Positions 33,290 to 42,406 of a stretch of DNA of 64,000 bases are shown here, piece by piece. The stretch is from an uncultured Archangium sp. (lineage in GTDB: Bacteria; Myxococcota; Myxococcia; Myxococcales; Myxococcaceae). The stretch covers positions 62,001 through 126,000 of the forward strand of contig CAIVGN010000133.1 of NCBI GenBank assembly GCA_903905455.1, in the 5' to 3' direction. How positions within the stretch are numbered: position 1 is the stretch's first letter; each line of letters begins with the position of its first letter. The translations under genes were made by a program, and so were the position numbers. The notes below the pieces were generated by a model. The model made no database searches. It saw only the letters and a program-made list of their open reading frames with translations, and was not told the origin of the DNA.

Positions 33290-35257
33290 TCACGGGGCCT
33301 TCTTCTTCAGTTCCTGCTTGAGCTGCGCCGGCTCGTTGCCTTCGCTGACGACGACCGTCTCGACGATGGTCTCGTAGCCGGGGGCCTTGAGCATCACCGT
33401 CACCTTGCCCACGGGCACCGAGATGATCTGCGGCCATTCCTTGTCGGCCACCGGCTTGCCGTTGATGCTCAAGGTGGCCGTGGCCGCGACCGAGTCGGGG
33501 ACGGTGACCATCACCAGCCCCGTCGCTGCGGGCCGCAACATCATCACGCCCACCACGCCGACGATGAGCAGCGCGATGATGCCCGCCAGCGCGATGATCA
33601 ACCGGGTGTTGCCACCCGACGGCGCAGCCTGCGCGACCTGGGGCAACTGGTTCGAGGTCTGCTGGTACAGCACCGCCGAGAGCGTGGGCGAGGTGTCGCT
33701 GGGCGACATCACCGGCGGCGGCGGAGGCAGGCCCATGGGCCCGCGCGTGTTGCGGCGGGGCTCGGCGGGAGACATCACCGGGGGGCCCGGCGGCTCGCCG
33801 CGCGAGAGCGCAGGCCGGCCCGGGTCGGTGGCCACGTCCTGCACCACGGGCTCGGCCCGGTTGCGGATGTTGAGGGCGCGCGTCGGGTCGGGCCGGCCCT
33901 GGTTGCCGGGGTTCGTCGCCGGCTCGTCGAAGAGGTTGGCGCCGCTGCCCGAGTCGGCGAGCACCGTCGACTCGTGCTCTTCCTTGCCGTTGGTGAGCAT
34001 GGGCGCGACGGCGGTCAGCCGCGGCATGCTGGTGAGGCTCGGCGAGCGGTTCTGCTGCGGCGGCCCCGCGGGCGCCAGCGTGGGCGGCATGGGCCGCACG
34101 ATGGGCGGCAGGCCCGGCGAGGTGCCGGCGGCCTGGTTCTGCATGCCCGCGCTGATGGGCATCATGGTGGGCACCGAGGTCACCGCGCTGGGGCTCTGCG
34201 CCTGGCCACCCATCTGCGGCACCTGGCCCACGCCGAAGCCCATCTCCGCGGCGGCGAGCATGCCCTCGGGCGCCTTGACCTCGGCGTACTCCGCGATGCG
34301 CGCCTTTTCCTTCTCGTAGTCTTCCGCGAACGTCGCCTTCATGAAGGCGGCGAGGTCCTTGCGGGCGAAGGCGTTGCCCGTCGAGTACATGAACGAGCGC
34401 AGGTCTTCGCCCAGCTCGCTGGCGTGCTGGTAGCGGTCGTCGACGTCCTTGGCGAGCGCCTTCATCACGATGCGCTCGAGCTGCTCGGGGATCTTCCGGT
34501 TGAAGTGCGAGGGCGGCAGCACCTCGACCTTGCGCACCTTCTCGAGCACCGAGAAATCGGAGTCGCCGACGAAGAGCCGCTCGCCGGTGAGCATCTCGTA
34601 GAGGCACACGCCCATGGCGAAGATGTCGCTGCGCCCGTCGAGCGGGAGCCCGCGGATCTGCTCCGGGCTCATGTACCCGAACTTGCCCTTCAGGATGCCG
34701 GCCTGCGTCTTGGTGGCCTTGCCCGCGGCCTTGGCGATGCCGAAGTCGATGACCTTGACCTCGCCGTCGTACGACACCAGCGCGTTCTGCGGCGAGACGT
34801 CGCGGTGCACGATGCTCATGTCGCGCCCCTGCCGGTCCTTCGCGCGATGGGCGTAGTCGAGCCCTTCACAGCACTGCGCGATGGCGTAGCAGGTCAGCGG
34901 AATGGGGGCCGGCTCGCCGCGCTTGCGGCAGCGATCGAAGACCGCGCGCAGGTCCTTGCCCGACACGTACTCCATGGCGATGAAGTACGAGTTCGAGAGG
35001 TTATTGAGCTCGTGGATCTGCGCGATGTTGGCGTGGTTCAGCTGAACCGTGATCTTCGCCTCGTCGAGGAACATCGAGATGAACTCTTCGTCCTCCGCGA
35101 TGTTGGGAAGAATGCGCTTGATGGCCACGATGCGCTCGAAGCCGCCGGCGCCGAACGTCTTGGCGCGCCAGACCTCGGCCATGCCGCCGATGTTGACGCG
35201 ATCGAGCAGGAGGTACTTCCCGAAGGGAATGGGCTGGCGTTTCGGAGCGGTGGTCAC
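33290..35257 (-). CDS. Membrane Ser/Thr protein kinase with C-terminal PEGA domain
   Basis: A 655-residue kinase. I use GTG 35257, preceded by TGGAAG; an upstream ATG at 35323 adds a basic, unconserved leader. The kinase domain is at residues 14-290: INIGGMAEVW-type glycine loop, Lys47 in AIKRI, catalytic loop HRDVSPQN (151-158), DFG (171-173) and the FGYMSPEQIRG activation segment. HRDVSPQN in place of HRDLKPEN is frequent in myxobacterial kinases. A long Pro/Met/Gly-rich linker follows, then one membrane helix (LIIALAGIIALLIVGVVGVMML) and a PEGA domain (LSINGKPVADKEWP, VTVMLKAPGYETI) on the far side, likely periplasmic. It follows the small membrane protein gene by 76 bases, at the end of the PspA/ABC gene run. 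Confidence 0.92.
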   Translation of the reverse strand: MTTAPKRQPIPFGKYLLLDRVNIGGMAEVWRAKTFGAGGFERIVAIKRILPNIAEDEEFISMFLDEAKITVQLNHANIAQIHELNNLSNSYFIAMEYVSGKDLRAVFDRCRKRGEPAPIPLTCYAIAQCCEGLDYAHRAKDRQGRDMSIVHRDVSPQNALVSYDGEVKVIDFGIAKAAGKATKTQAGILKGKFGYMSPEQIRGLPLDGRSDIFAMGVCLYEMLTGERLFVGDSDFSVLEKVRKVEVLPPSHFNRKIPEQLERIVMKALAKDVDDRYQHASELGEDLRSFMYSTGNAFARKDLAAFMKATFAEDYEKEKARIAEYAEVKAPEGMLAAAEMGFGVGQVPQMGGQAQSPSAVTSVPTMMPISAGMQNQAAGTSPGLPPIVRPMPPTLAPAGPPQQNRSPSLTSMPRLTAVAPMLTNGKEEHESTVLADSGSGANLFDEPATNPGNQGRPDPTRALNIRNRAEPVVQDVATDPGRPALSRGEPPGPPVMSPAEPRRNTRGPMGLPPPPPVMSPSDTSPTLSAVLYQQTSNQLPQVAQAAPSGGNTRLIIALAGIIALLIVGVVGVMMLRPAATGLVMVTVPDSVAATATLSINGKPVADKEWPQIISVPVGKVTVMLKAPGYETIVETVVVSEGNEPAQLKQELKKKAP

Positions 35258-35333
35258 GCGACTTCCAGGGTGAAGGTCGGTACGAAAACGAGGGCGAGCG
35301 TAACGCGCCCGCACGACCGCCATGCGACGAAAG

Positions 35334-36074
35334 TTACGGCTCGCCCTCGGGTGTAGGCGAGCCCCACACAGGCGGCGCTGCCTCTTCTGCCGGTTCCGGG
35401 GCGGCGAACACCTCGCCCAGCCACCCGCCCTCGGCGGCCACGATGGCCGGGGCGCCGAAGGTCTGCCCGAGGGCCGTACCCACCAGGGTCACCCACGCGC
35501 GGTGTCGATCGCCGGACACGCAGTAGATGAGGGTGCCCGGGGGGGAAGCGCCGGGCTCGAGCGCCGGGCCCGTGCACCGCTCGCGGACCTCGACCTTCCA
35601 CGGGGCCACCCGTTCCCCCTGCTGGAAGAGCGGCACGGGCCCCAGGCCGTCGAGGAACGAGCGCAGCAGCGCGGGGTCGCGCGGCACGGACTGGGGCGAG
35701 GCCTCGGCATTCGCGCCCTGGGTGAGCGCCTGCACCGCGGCGAGCAACCGCTCCTCGGCGCTCTGCGGTGAGCGCCTTGCCGAGAGAAACGAGAAGTCGA
35801 GGAAGAGCAGGCCCAGGCCCACGACGAGCGCGAGGCTGCGCGGGCGCCAGGCGGCCGGCTTGCGGCTCGTCACCGTGACGCCCAGCGTGCCCAGCAACCC
35901 CAGCGCCACCACCGAGCCCAGGAGCGCGAGCACCAGCGAGGGCGCGTCCCCCACGGTGGCCACCTCGGCCGACTCCAGGCGCACGAAGCGGACCACGTCA
36001 CCCACGTAGAGCCACGTGAGGAAGGCCCCGAAGAGCCCCTGCACCACGAGGGACGCTGGACGCAGGGGCTTCAC
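35334..36074 (-). CDS. Small polytopic membrane protein, unknown function
   Basis: A 246-residue protein starting at GTG 36074, whose TGA overlap with the ABC permease stop (bases 36071-36074) implies translational coupling. Three hydrophobic segments lie in the first half (SLVVQGLFGAFLTWLYV; LVLALLGSVVALGLLGTLGV; LALVVGLGLLFLDFSFL). The second half is a soluble domain of about 120 residues with a possible beta-rich fold (VEVRERCTGPALEPG, TLIYCVSGDRHRAWVTL); its two Cys could pair. I recognise no family. Position at the end of the ABC transporter run suggests an accessory subunit of that system. A longer in-frame start (36191) overlaps the permease and is rejected. Confidence 0.7.
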   Translation of the reverse strand: MKPLRPASLVVQGLFGAFLTWLYVGDVVRFVRLESAEVATVGDAPSLVLALLGSVVALGLLGTLGVTVTSRKPAAWRPRSLALVVGLGLLFLDFSFLSARRSPQSAEERLLAAVQALTQGANAEASPQSVPRDPALLRSFLDGLGPVPLFQQGERVAPWKVEVRERCTGPALEPGASPPGTLIYCVSGDRHRAWVTLVGTALGQTFGAPAIVAAEGGWLGEVFAAPEPAEEAAPPVWGSPTPEGEP

Positions 36075-37354
36075 GCGCCCTGCCCCGCGAGCACGCGCGC
36101 CGGGTCGATGCGCGAGGCCCGGCGGGCCGGCAGCCACGCGCCGGCGACGGCCGCGAGCACGCCCAAGGCCACGCCCAGCAGCGGCAGCCACGCCGGGACG
36201 AGGAAGAAGGTGTCGGGCTTGAAGGGGAACTCGGGGAGCACGTGGCCGGCCAGCATATCCACCCCGAGGGCCGCGAGGATGGCGGTGATCGTCCCCAGGA
36301 GCCCTCCGCCCAGGCCCAGCACCACCGCCTCGGCGAGCACCAGGCGGAAGATGTCGGCCCGGCTGGCCCCCACGGCGCGCATCACCCCCAGTTCCCGTTC
36401 GCGCGCGCGCACCGCCGCCGAGAGCGCGTGGGCGATGTTGAAGGCCGCCAGGAGGCAGATGAGCGCCGAGAGCAGGGCCATGGCCGAGGTGGTGATGGCC
36501 ACGGCCGCGCCGGCGTTCTCCGACATGCGGCGCTCCTGGTCGTCGATGCGCAGGCCCATGTCCTTGACCGCGGCCACGATGGCCGGAATGTCCGAGGGCG
36601 ACGCCGCCTGGAGCGCGACGCCGGTGAAGGTGGCCGCGTCGACGTTGGCTTCCTGGTTGAGGCGCACCGCGACGGCGAGGGGCACGGTGACGCCGGCGAG
36701 CAGCCCGCGATCCGACACGCCCACCACCTGCAGCTGCGACGACGTGACCTTTCCCGGCGCGACGGAGGCCACGAAGCTGCGGTTCCAGTCGACGGGGAAG
36801 CTGAAGCCCACCAGCATCGTCGCCGAGAGCTGGGGCAGCGAGCGGGCCGGGGCGAAGCTCTTGTTGTAGATCTCGATGAGCCGCGAGGCGGCGACGACGG
36901 GAATGGGCTTGCCCACGCCGGGGTCGCTGAAGTCACCGAGCTGCACGTCGGCACGCACGAAGTCGGGGTCGACGCCCACGGCGAGCACCTCGATGCCCAT
37001 GCGCAGCCGGCGCCCAAAGAAGTCCCCGTCGTAGAAGCTCACCGCCGGCACGCGCACGTTCATCTTGCGGTACGCGCGCTGGACCCCGGGCAACCGGGCG
37101 AGGCGATCGACCGCGTCCTGGTCGAGCTTGCCGCCGAACAGGCCGATGGCGAGCTGCGAGGGCACGACGTCCACCAGCCTGGTGTCCACGGGGAAGATCT
37201 TCTCACGCACCACGCGGCCCACGCCGAGACCCAGGGCCACGAAGAACACGAGGGAGGCGACGCCGATGGCGATGCCGAAGCTCGAGCTGAACGCCCCGCG
37301 GCGATCGCGCGAGAGCTGCAACCGCACCAGCTTCCTCAGGGCGGCGCGCTTCAC
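36071..37354 (-). CDS. ABC transporter permease, MacB/LolC (FtsX-like) family
   Basis: A 427-residue permease starting at GTG 37354, overlapping the ATPase stop by 4 bases. Topology is the type VII exporter pattern. The first membrane helix is near residues 22-46 (FGIAIGVASLVFFVALGLGVG). A periplasmic MacB-like domain of about 200 residues follows (VNVRVPAVSFYDG, LRMGIEVLAVG), then three helices from about 290 on, with the conserved cytoplasmic loop ERELGVMRAVGASRADIF that docks to the ATPase. It would work as a homodimer with the LolD-like ATPase. Such mechanotransmission systems move lipoproteins, lipids or peptides rather than small nutrients. The lipoprotein gene two places upstream is a candidate client. 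Confidence 0.88.
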   Translation of the reverse strand: MKRAALRKLVRLQLSRDRRGAFSSSFGIAIGVASLVFFVALGLGVGRVVREKIFPVDTRLVDVVPSQLAIGLFGGKLDQDAVDRLARLPGVQRAYRKMNVRVPAVSFYDGDFFGRRLRMGIEVLAVGVDPDFVRADVQLGDFSDPGVGKPIPVVAASRLIEIYNKSFAPARSLPQLSATMLVGFSFPVDWNRSFVASVAPGKVTSSQLQVVGVSDRGLLAGVTVPLAVAVRLNQEANVDAATFTGVALQAASPSDIPAIVAAVKDMGLRIDDQERRMSENAGAAVAITTSAMALLSALICLLAAFNIAHALSAAVRARERELGVMRAVGASRADIFRLVLAEAVVLGLGGGLLGTITAILAALGVDMLAGHVLPEFPFKPDTFFLVPAWLPLLGVALGVLAAVAGAWLPARRASRIDPARVLAGQGA

Positions 37355-38013
37355 GTCGACAGCCGCCCGTCGGTGAGGCTCACCACGCGGCCCGCGGCCT
37401 CGCGCAGGCGATCCTCGTGCGTCACCGCGATGATGGTCAGGCCCTGGGCGTTGAGGCTCTTGAAGAGCGCGATGACCTCGTCGGCGGTCTGCGCGTCGAG
37501 GTTGCCGGTGGGCTCGTCGCACAGCAGCACCTGGGGCCGGTTGAAGAGGGCGCGGGCGATGGCCACGCGCTGCCGTTCCCCGCCCGAGAGCTGGCTGGGC
37601 AGGCGCAGCGCCTTGTCGCCGAGGCCCACGCGGGTCAACGCCTCGCGGGCCTGGGCCTCGCCGCCACCTTCCCCCGCCGCGAAGGCCGCCGGGAGCATCA
37701 CGTTCTCCAGCGCCGAGAGGCCCTGCACGAGGTGGAACGACTGGAAGACGAAGCCCACCGACTCGTTGCGGAACCGGGACAGCGCCCCGTCCTTCAACTT
37801 CGAGAGCTTCGTGCCCGCCACCGTGACCTCGCCGGTGAAGCCGGTGTCGAGCCCCCCGAGCACGTGGAGCAGCGTCGACTTCCCGGTCCCGCTGCGCCCG
37901 ACGATGGCCACGAACTCGCCTTTGGCCACCTCGAGCTTCACGCCGTCGAGCACCCGCACCGTGCCCCGCGCGCCATCGTCGTAGCCGCGGCTGACGCCTT
38001 CGACGGAGATCAC
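37351..38013 (-). CDS. ABC transporter ATP-binding protein, LolD/MacB type
   Basis: A 220-residue ATPase starting at GTG 38013, overlapping the upstream lipoprotein stop by 4 bases. The motifs are complete: Walker A GRSGTGKST, Q-loop in FQSFHLVQ, signature QLSGGERQRVAIARAL, Walker B VLLCDEPTGNLD and the switch His in IAVTHEDRL. The sequence around DEPTGNLD and the short length are typical of LolD/FtsE/MacB-type subunits that pair with FtsX-like permeases. The permease gene begins on the last bases of this gene (GTGA), so the complex is made in step. Together they probably extract or export a lipid-anchored or hydrophobic substrate. Confidence 0.93.
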   Translation of the reverse strand: MISVEGVSRGYDDGARGTVRVLDGVKLEVAKGEFVAIVGRSGTGKSTLLHVLGGLDTGFTGEVTVAGTKLSKLKDGALSRFRNESVGFVFQSFHLVQGLSALENVMLPAAFAAGEGGGEAQAREALTRVGLGDKALRLPSQLSGGERQRVAIARALFNRPQVLLCDEPTGNLDAQTADEVIALFKSLNAQGLTIIAVTHEDRLREAAGRVVSLTDGRLST

Positions 38014-39593
38014 TTCGCGGCCGGCCCGAGCGTGAGCTGCAGCCGCGCCTGCACGACCTTCTCCTTCGCGCCGACGGAGAGCGAGACCGCCTTGAGGTCG
38101 TCCGTGGCGTCGAGCCAGCGCACCGTGGTGGCCTTGATGGCGAAGCCGCCGATGCCCCACGCGCTCTCGGGCAACGCGCGCACCGAGGCCGAGAGCTTCG
38201 AGAGGTCGACGGCCACGCTGAGCGCCTCGTCACCGAGCGACGCCACCTTCGAGTCGCCCTTGCCGTCGCTCTTCACCAGCGCGTCGAGGCGCTGCACCGG
38301 CGAGGCGAAGAACACGAGGTCGCCCTTCGGCGCGAAGTGCACCCCTTCGCCCTGGGCGTAGGTGGTGAGCATGGCCTTCTGCCCGTCGTCGCGGGTGCGC
38401 AGCTCCATCTGGGCGCCGAACTTCGGCGCGAAGCCGGCGACCTTCTCCAGCGTGGGCAGCACGGTGTCGGCCGACTTCGCCAGGGCGACGCCCGAGAGGT
38501 GCGCGTAGGTGAAGGGGTTGGTCTGGCGCAGGTCGAGCGACGGCAGGCCGCGATCCATCGGGGGGCGCTCGCTGAGCGAGAGCGAGGCGACCACGCCGGG
38601 CTGCAACTGGCCCAGCTCCTTCGTCAGGTCGAACTCGCCCTCGTTGAAGGCGCGGTTCAGGTACGGCCCCATGAGCTGCCGCAGCCAGGGCGCGAGCTGC
38701 GCGGGGTCGCCCGAGAAGCGGGTCACGAGGAAGGCGTCGCGGGGGAGGTACCCCAACAGGGACTTCGAGAGCGGCTGCGGCTGGAGCGACGCCAGCTCGG
38801 TGGGGTCGCCCTTCCACGTGGCGTTGACGAGCACCGACAGGCCAGCCGGGGTGAGCGAGACGGCGCCGGTGGCGCTGGTGAACGGCGCGCGCATCAGGGC
38901 CGGGGTGCCGTTGGGCAGGTACACCACCAGGTCGCGCTCTTTGGGCAACGCCTTGAGCTCGGCCATGTAGCCGCGGTCGGACATGAGCGAATCGGTCTCG
39001 GTCATGGACGCGAAGCCGGGCAACGCCCCCACGCCGGGGCCGTCGGTGATCAACGCGAAGCCATGGGCCAGCACGTAGCCGAGCTTCGCGGGCTCGCCCT
39101 GGCGCGGGGCGAAGCTCCTGACCGTCAGCTCGCCGAACTTCTGCTCGCTCAGCGCGCCGGCGCCGAGCCTGCGGTGGGCCAGCGTCTCGATGGCCCCCTG
39201 GAACTTCTGCGCGTCCTTCACCGGCAGCGCGAGGTACACGCTGGCCGTCACCAGCGCCGCCATGCCCGCCGAGCGCGAGCCGTCGAGGCCGGCCTTCTCG
39301 AGCGCCTCGGGGCTGCGCACGTCGACGCCCAGCTCACCGACCAGCGCGTCGGCGAAGGCCTTGCCGTCACCGAAGCCCTGCAGCTGGGCCGCGAAGCCCG
39401 TCACCTTGAGCGCCTCGAGGATCTGCAGCTTCTGCCCGGCCCCCGCCAACGAGGGCACGATCACCACGCCCACCGCGCCCCGGGGCAACACGCGCTCCAC
39501 GGGCTCGCCCACGCGCGACGAGGCCTTGGGTTCACCACACTTCGAGCAGCCCGCGACCAGGGCCAGCGCCAGCAACGGCCAGGCGCGCCTCAT
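38010..39593 (-). CDS. Lipoprotein of unknown function, DUF3352-like, in the ABC operon
   Basis: A 527-residue protein with lipoprotein signal MRRAWPLLALALVAGC (Cys16). The mature chain opens with VERVLPRGAVGVVIVPSL and continues with repeated alpha/beta segments (VYLALPVKDAQKFQGAIETLA, YLPRDAFLVTRFSGDPAQL, SVAVDLSKLSA). This resembles DUF3352-type proteins, which have no known activity. No catalytic motif is visible. ATG 39593 overlaps the preceding stop by 4 bases (ATGA), and its own stop overlaps the LolD-like gene start in the same way, so it is made stoichiometrically with the transporter. It may be the transporter's substrate or a periplasmic partner. Confidence 0.78.
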   Translation of the reverse strand: MRRAWPLLALALVAGCSKCGEPKASSRVGEPVERVLPRGAVGVVIVPSLAGAGQKLQILEALKVTGFAAQLQGFGDGKAFADALVGELGVDVRSPEALEKAGLDGSRSAGMAALVTASVYLALPVKDAQKFQGAIETLAHRRLGAGALSEQKFGELTVRSFAPRQGEPAKLGYVLAHGFALITDGPGVGALPGFASMTETDSLMSDRGYMAELKALPKERDLVVYLPNGTPALMRAPFTSATGAVSLTPAGLSVLVNATWKGDPTELASLQPQPLSKSLLGYLPRDAFLVTRFSGDPAQLAPWLRQLMGPYLNRAFNEGEFDLTKELGQLQPGVVASLSLSERPPMDRGLPSLDLRQTNPFTYAHLSGVALAKSADTVLPTLEKVAGFAPKFGAQMELRTRDDGQKAMLTTYAQGEGVHFAPKGDLVFFASPVQRLDALVKSDGKGDSKVASLGDEALSVAVDLSKLSASVRALPESAWGIGGFAIKATTVRWLDATDDLKAVSLSVGAKEKVVQARLQLTLGPAAK

Positions 39594-40408
39594 CGCACGC
39601 GCTCCGAGCGGTGGGCGAGGGAGGCCGTCGACGAGAACTCCTCGGTGACCTGCATGAACGACTCCATTTCTCTGACCGTCTCTTCCGTGGCGGTGACCTC
39701 GGCGGTCAGCGCATCCAACTGGCGGCTGACGACTTCCGGGTCCCTGATGGCGATCGACTGTTCGTGGGTGAGTCTCAACACGTCCTCGATGCTGGCGAGC
39801 TGGTGGCTGACGACTTCGCGGCTCTCTTCGGCCTGTACGAAGCGCGCCACGCGCTTCTTCAAGATCTCCACGCGTCGCGACTTCACTTCCTTCAGCCGCT
39901 CGTTCTTCTCGCCCACCACCTCGGCCTCCAGCGCGTGGAGCTCTTCCTCGATGGCCTTGCGATCGGTGGCGTTGAGGTACTTGCGGTAGCTGTTCAGCGT
40001 CGCCACCAGGCGCAGGAAGCTGGTGAGCAGGGCCTCGAGGCGGCGCTCGCTGCTGGCCACCAACACCCGGCCCCCGGGCATCTTCCCGTAGCTCTCGAGG
40101 ATGCGGTCCTTGAGCCCGCGCAGCACCTCGTAGTGCTCCTTCTGGGAGACGGCGAGCTCGCCCAGCAGGGCCTCGCGCTCCTCGGGCGAGGCGACGTCCG
40201 AGCTCACCTGGGCCTCGAGGTTGGCCCGCACCGCGCGCCGGAACGAGGGCAGCAGCGAGAGCATCACCGAGTAGAGGAACGAGCCGCCCGCGGCCGCCGC
40301 CAGGGGCACCCAGTCCCCCATGGCCACCGAGGCGAGGCCCCCGGCGGCCAACGCGAAGAAGTTGGCGGGCATCGACAGGGCGGCCTTCAGGCTGCTGCGC
40401 GTCTTCAC
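39590..40408 (-). CDS. Membrane protein with long coiled-coil domain
   Basis: A 272-residue protein starting at GTG 40408, 7 bases after the stop of the binding-protein gene; a longer frame from 40438 would overlap that gene. Residues about 10-55 contain two close hydrophobic segments (ANFFALAAGGLASVAMG and VPLAAAAGGSFLYSVML), a membrane hairpin. The remaining 210 residues are strongly helical and charged with heptad-like spacing (for example IEEELHALEAEVVGEKNERLKEV and LASIEDVLRLTHEQ), a coiled coil in the cytoplasm or periplasm. I recognise no family. The neighbouring PspA is also a coiled-coil protein, so a scaffold or membrane-bound partner of PspA is a reasonable inference. Confidence 0.72.
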   Translation of the reverse strand: MKTRSSLKAALSMPANFFALAAGGLASVAMGDWVPLAAAAGGSFLYSVMLSLLPSFRRAVRANLEAQVSSDVASPEEREALLGELAVSQKEHYEVLRGLKDRILESYGKMPGGRVLVASSERRLEALLTSFLRLVATLNSYRKYLNATDRKAIEEELHALEAEVVGEKNERLKEVKSRRVEILKKRVARFVQAEESREVVSHQLASIEDVLRLTHEQSIAIRDPEVVSRQLDALTAEVTATEETVREMESFMQVTEEFSSTASLAHRSERVR

Positions 40409-40415
40409 GGCTGGC

Positions 40416-41585
40416 TCACGGGGGTTGGGGCGTCGCAACGTACTGGAGGGGCCCCAGGTCCGCAGTCTCGTCGGCCTCCGGGGCAGGCGGGGCGCCGAAC
40501 AGCTTCTGGTTCAGGGCCGCGGCGCTGTTGAACAGCTCCGCGTAGGTCACCGGCGTGGCGTCGCCCAGGTGGAAGAAGGCGAGGTTCTCCTGGAGCGTGG
40601 CGGGCGGCGCGGCGCCGATGGCCTCCATGGGGTCCCCGAGCTGCGGCGCGAGCGTGCCCAGCACCCGGGCGGCCTCGGTGCGGTCCTTGAGCACCTGGCC
40701 GTTGGCGTCGAGGGTGCCGCGCACGAAGCGGCGAATGGCGTCCGGGTAGCGCGCCGAGAAGTCGCCGCGGGCGACCAGCACCGTGGCCAGCAGGTGCGGG
40801 GCGTCGGCGGTGGAGGCCAGCTGGGTGGCGCCCACTTCCCTCGCCACGGGTTCGACGTCACCCAGGAAGCCGGCGACGGCGTCGACCTTCTCGTCGCGCA
40901 GGGCCGCGCCCGCCGAGAACGCCGAGTCGAGGTTCACCAACTGCACGTCGCGCAGGGTGAGCCCGGCCCGCGAGAGGCTCCACAGCAGCAGGTACCAGGC
41001 GCCGCTGCGATCTTCGACGGCGATGCGCTTGCCCAGCAGCGCCTGCAGCCGGGTCACGCCCTTGGCGAAGATCACCTCGTGACCGCGGCTGCGGCCCAGG
41101 AGCATCACCACGCGCGGCGCGGCGTCACGCAGCAGCGACGCGCTCATGGCGATCGACGACACCGGGAGCACCGCGAGATCGACGCCGCCGTTCTCTCCGC
41201 CGCGAATGAGCGCCTTGCGCAGCTCCTCTTCGCGCTCGAAGCGCCGCACCTTGACGTCGATGGCGTAGGCCGCGCGGTACAGGCCCACGCGCTCGGCGTC
41301 GCCCGCGGCCCACAGCACCGGCGCGACGCTCCCCCGGGCCACGAGGCCGACGACCATGGCCCGCGAGGGGATCATCACCACGTCGTCGATGGGGGCCATC
41401 ACCCCGGCGGGGAAGTCACCGGCGGTCAGCCGCGGCGGCCGGCCGTACAGGCGCTCCCGCGCGCGGTCGATGTAGCCCAGGCGCGAGGCGGTCACCGAGG
41501 CGGCGGCGAGGAGCACGGAAAACACCACGAGCAGCCACCGGCCGACAGGACGTCGCTTCCGGGGACTGCTCGCGGCTTGGTTCAC
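40416..41585 (-). CDS. Membrane-anchored NMT1/THI5-like solute-binding protein
   Basis: A 389-residue protein with a basic N-terminus and one membrane helix (about residues 16-34), after which the chain is periplasmic; there is no lipobox. The body has the two-lobed binding-protein pattern of the NMT1/THI5/SsuA families: [73 protein letters not shown] and a helical second lobe. Such proteins normally serve importers for sulphonates, taurine or thiamine precursors, but no matching importer permease is nearby: the adjacent permease is of the export-type FtsX class. It could act as a ligand sensor instead. It starts 31 bases after the PspA stop. Confidence 0.75.
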   Translation of the reverse strand: MNQAASSPRKRRPVGRWLLVVFSVLLAAASVTASRLGYIDRARERLYGRPPRLTAGDFPAGVMAPIDDVVMIPSRAMVVGLVARGSVAPVLWAAGDAERVGLYRAAYAIDVKVRRFEREEELRKALIRGGENGGVDLAVLPVSSIAMSASLLRDAAPRVVMLLGRSRGHEVIFAKGVTRLQALLGKRIAVEDRSGAWYLLLWSLSRAGLTLRDVQLVNLDSAFSAGAALRDEKVDAVAGFLGDVEPVAREVGATQLASTADAPHLLATVLVARGDFSARYPDAIRRFVRGTLDANGQVLKDRTEAARVLGTLAPQLGDPMEAIGAAPPATLQENLAFFHLGDATPVTYAELFNSAAALNQKLFGAPPAPEADETADLGPLQYVATPQPP

Positions 41586-41616
41586 GATGGGGACGCCTGG
41601 TGCCAGGGGACGGCGG

Positions 41617-42351
41617 TTACTTGACCTCGACCTTCTTGCCGATGGTCTTCTCCCCGGTCGACGAGACGTCGGCGACGGGCGCGGGGCTCTGCAGGCCCAT
41701 CTCCATCTTGAACTGCTTCACCAGCTCGGCCGCCTGCAGCGCCTCGGCCTCTTCTTCGATCTTGAACGACTGGGTGTCGACGGTCTCCAGCGCCATCTGC
41801 ATGCGCGCCTCGTTCACCGCGGTCTGCTCTTCGACCTTGCGGAGCATCTCGTCGTGGGTGGCGTCGATGCCGCCCACTTCGAAGCTCTCCATGGCGTCGG
41901 CGACCTTGCCCTGCCACTTGGCGCGGCGCGCGTCACGAATGGCCGACATCGCCTCGTTGGTCTTCTTGTCCTTCTCGCGCATGAACGCCTTCTTCACGTT
42001 CAGCGCCTTGTCGTAGGCGGACTTCGCGGTCGCCAGCTGCAGCTCGTTGCGGGACAGCGCGCCCTTCTCCATCTGGAGCCGCGTGGCGTACTGGGCCGCG
42101 AGATCGTCGCGCCCGCCCTGGATGGCCGCCTTCACCTTCGCGGTCAGATCGCCGACCTCGACCTTGTACTTGGCGTTCTCTTTTTCCAGCAGCGTGACGT
42201 TCGCCCGGACCATGGCGATCGACTCGTTCATCTTGGGGACCTGGTCGTTCAGGTCACGGATGTTCTGCTCGAGGATCAGCTCCGGGTCCTCAATGGTGCT
42301 GACGAAGAAGCCGACAAAGCTGCGCATCGCGCGCCGAAACCGTTGCCACAT
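41617..42351 (-). CDS. pspA: PspA/IM30 family membrane-stress protein
   Basis: A 244-residue cytoplasmic coiled-coil protein of the ESCRT-III-like PspA/Vipp1 family. The N-terminal amphipathic region [29 protein letters not shown] is the family start that binds stressed membranes; the following 190 residues form the helical hairpin ([55 protein letters not shown]). A short, disordered tail ends it. PspA oligomers stabilise leaky inner membranes. It has no pspF or pspBC neighbours; instead it heads a run with a binding-protein-like membrane protein, a coiled-coil membrane protein, a lipoprotein and an FtsX-type ABC system, and is preceded 55 bases upstream by an ABC-2 exporter pair. Confidence 0.9.
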   Translation of the reverse strand: MWQRFRRAMRSFVGFFVSTIEDPELILEQNIRDLNDQVPKMNESIAMVRANVTLLEKENAKYKVEVGDLTAKVKAAIQGGRDDLAAQYATRLQMEKGALSRNELQLATAKSAYDKALNVKKAFMREKDKKTNEAMSAIRDARRAKWQGKVADAMESFEVGGIDATHDEMLRKVEEQTAVNEARMQMALETVDTQSFKIEEEAEALQAAELVKQFKMEMGLQSPAPVADVSSTGEKTIGKKVEVK

Positions 42352-42406
42352 GGGGTCACGCTCTCCCGAAAGTCATCTAGGTGCGGGTTGAAAAACAGGG
42401 GTGAGT

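Noticed and set aside
33038-35356. Plus-strand open frame of 772 codons over the PEGA kinase
   Set aside because: Shadow; the opposite strand has all kinase motifs.
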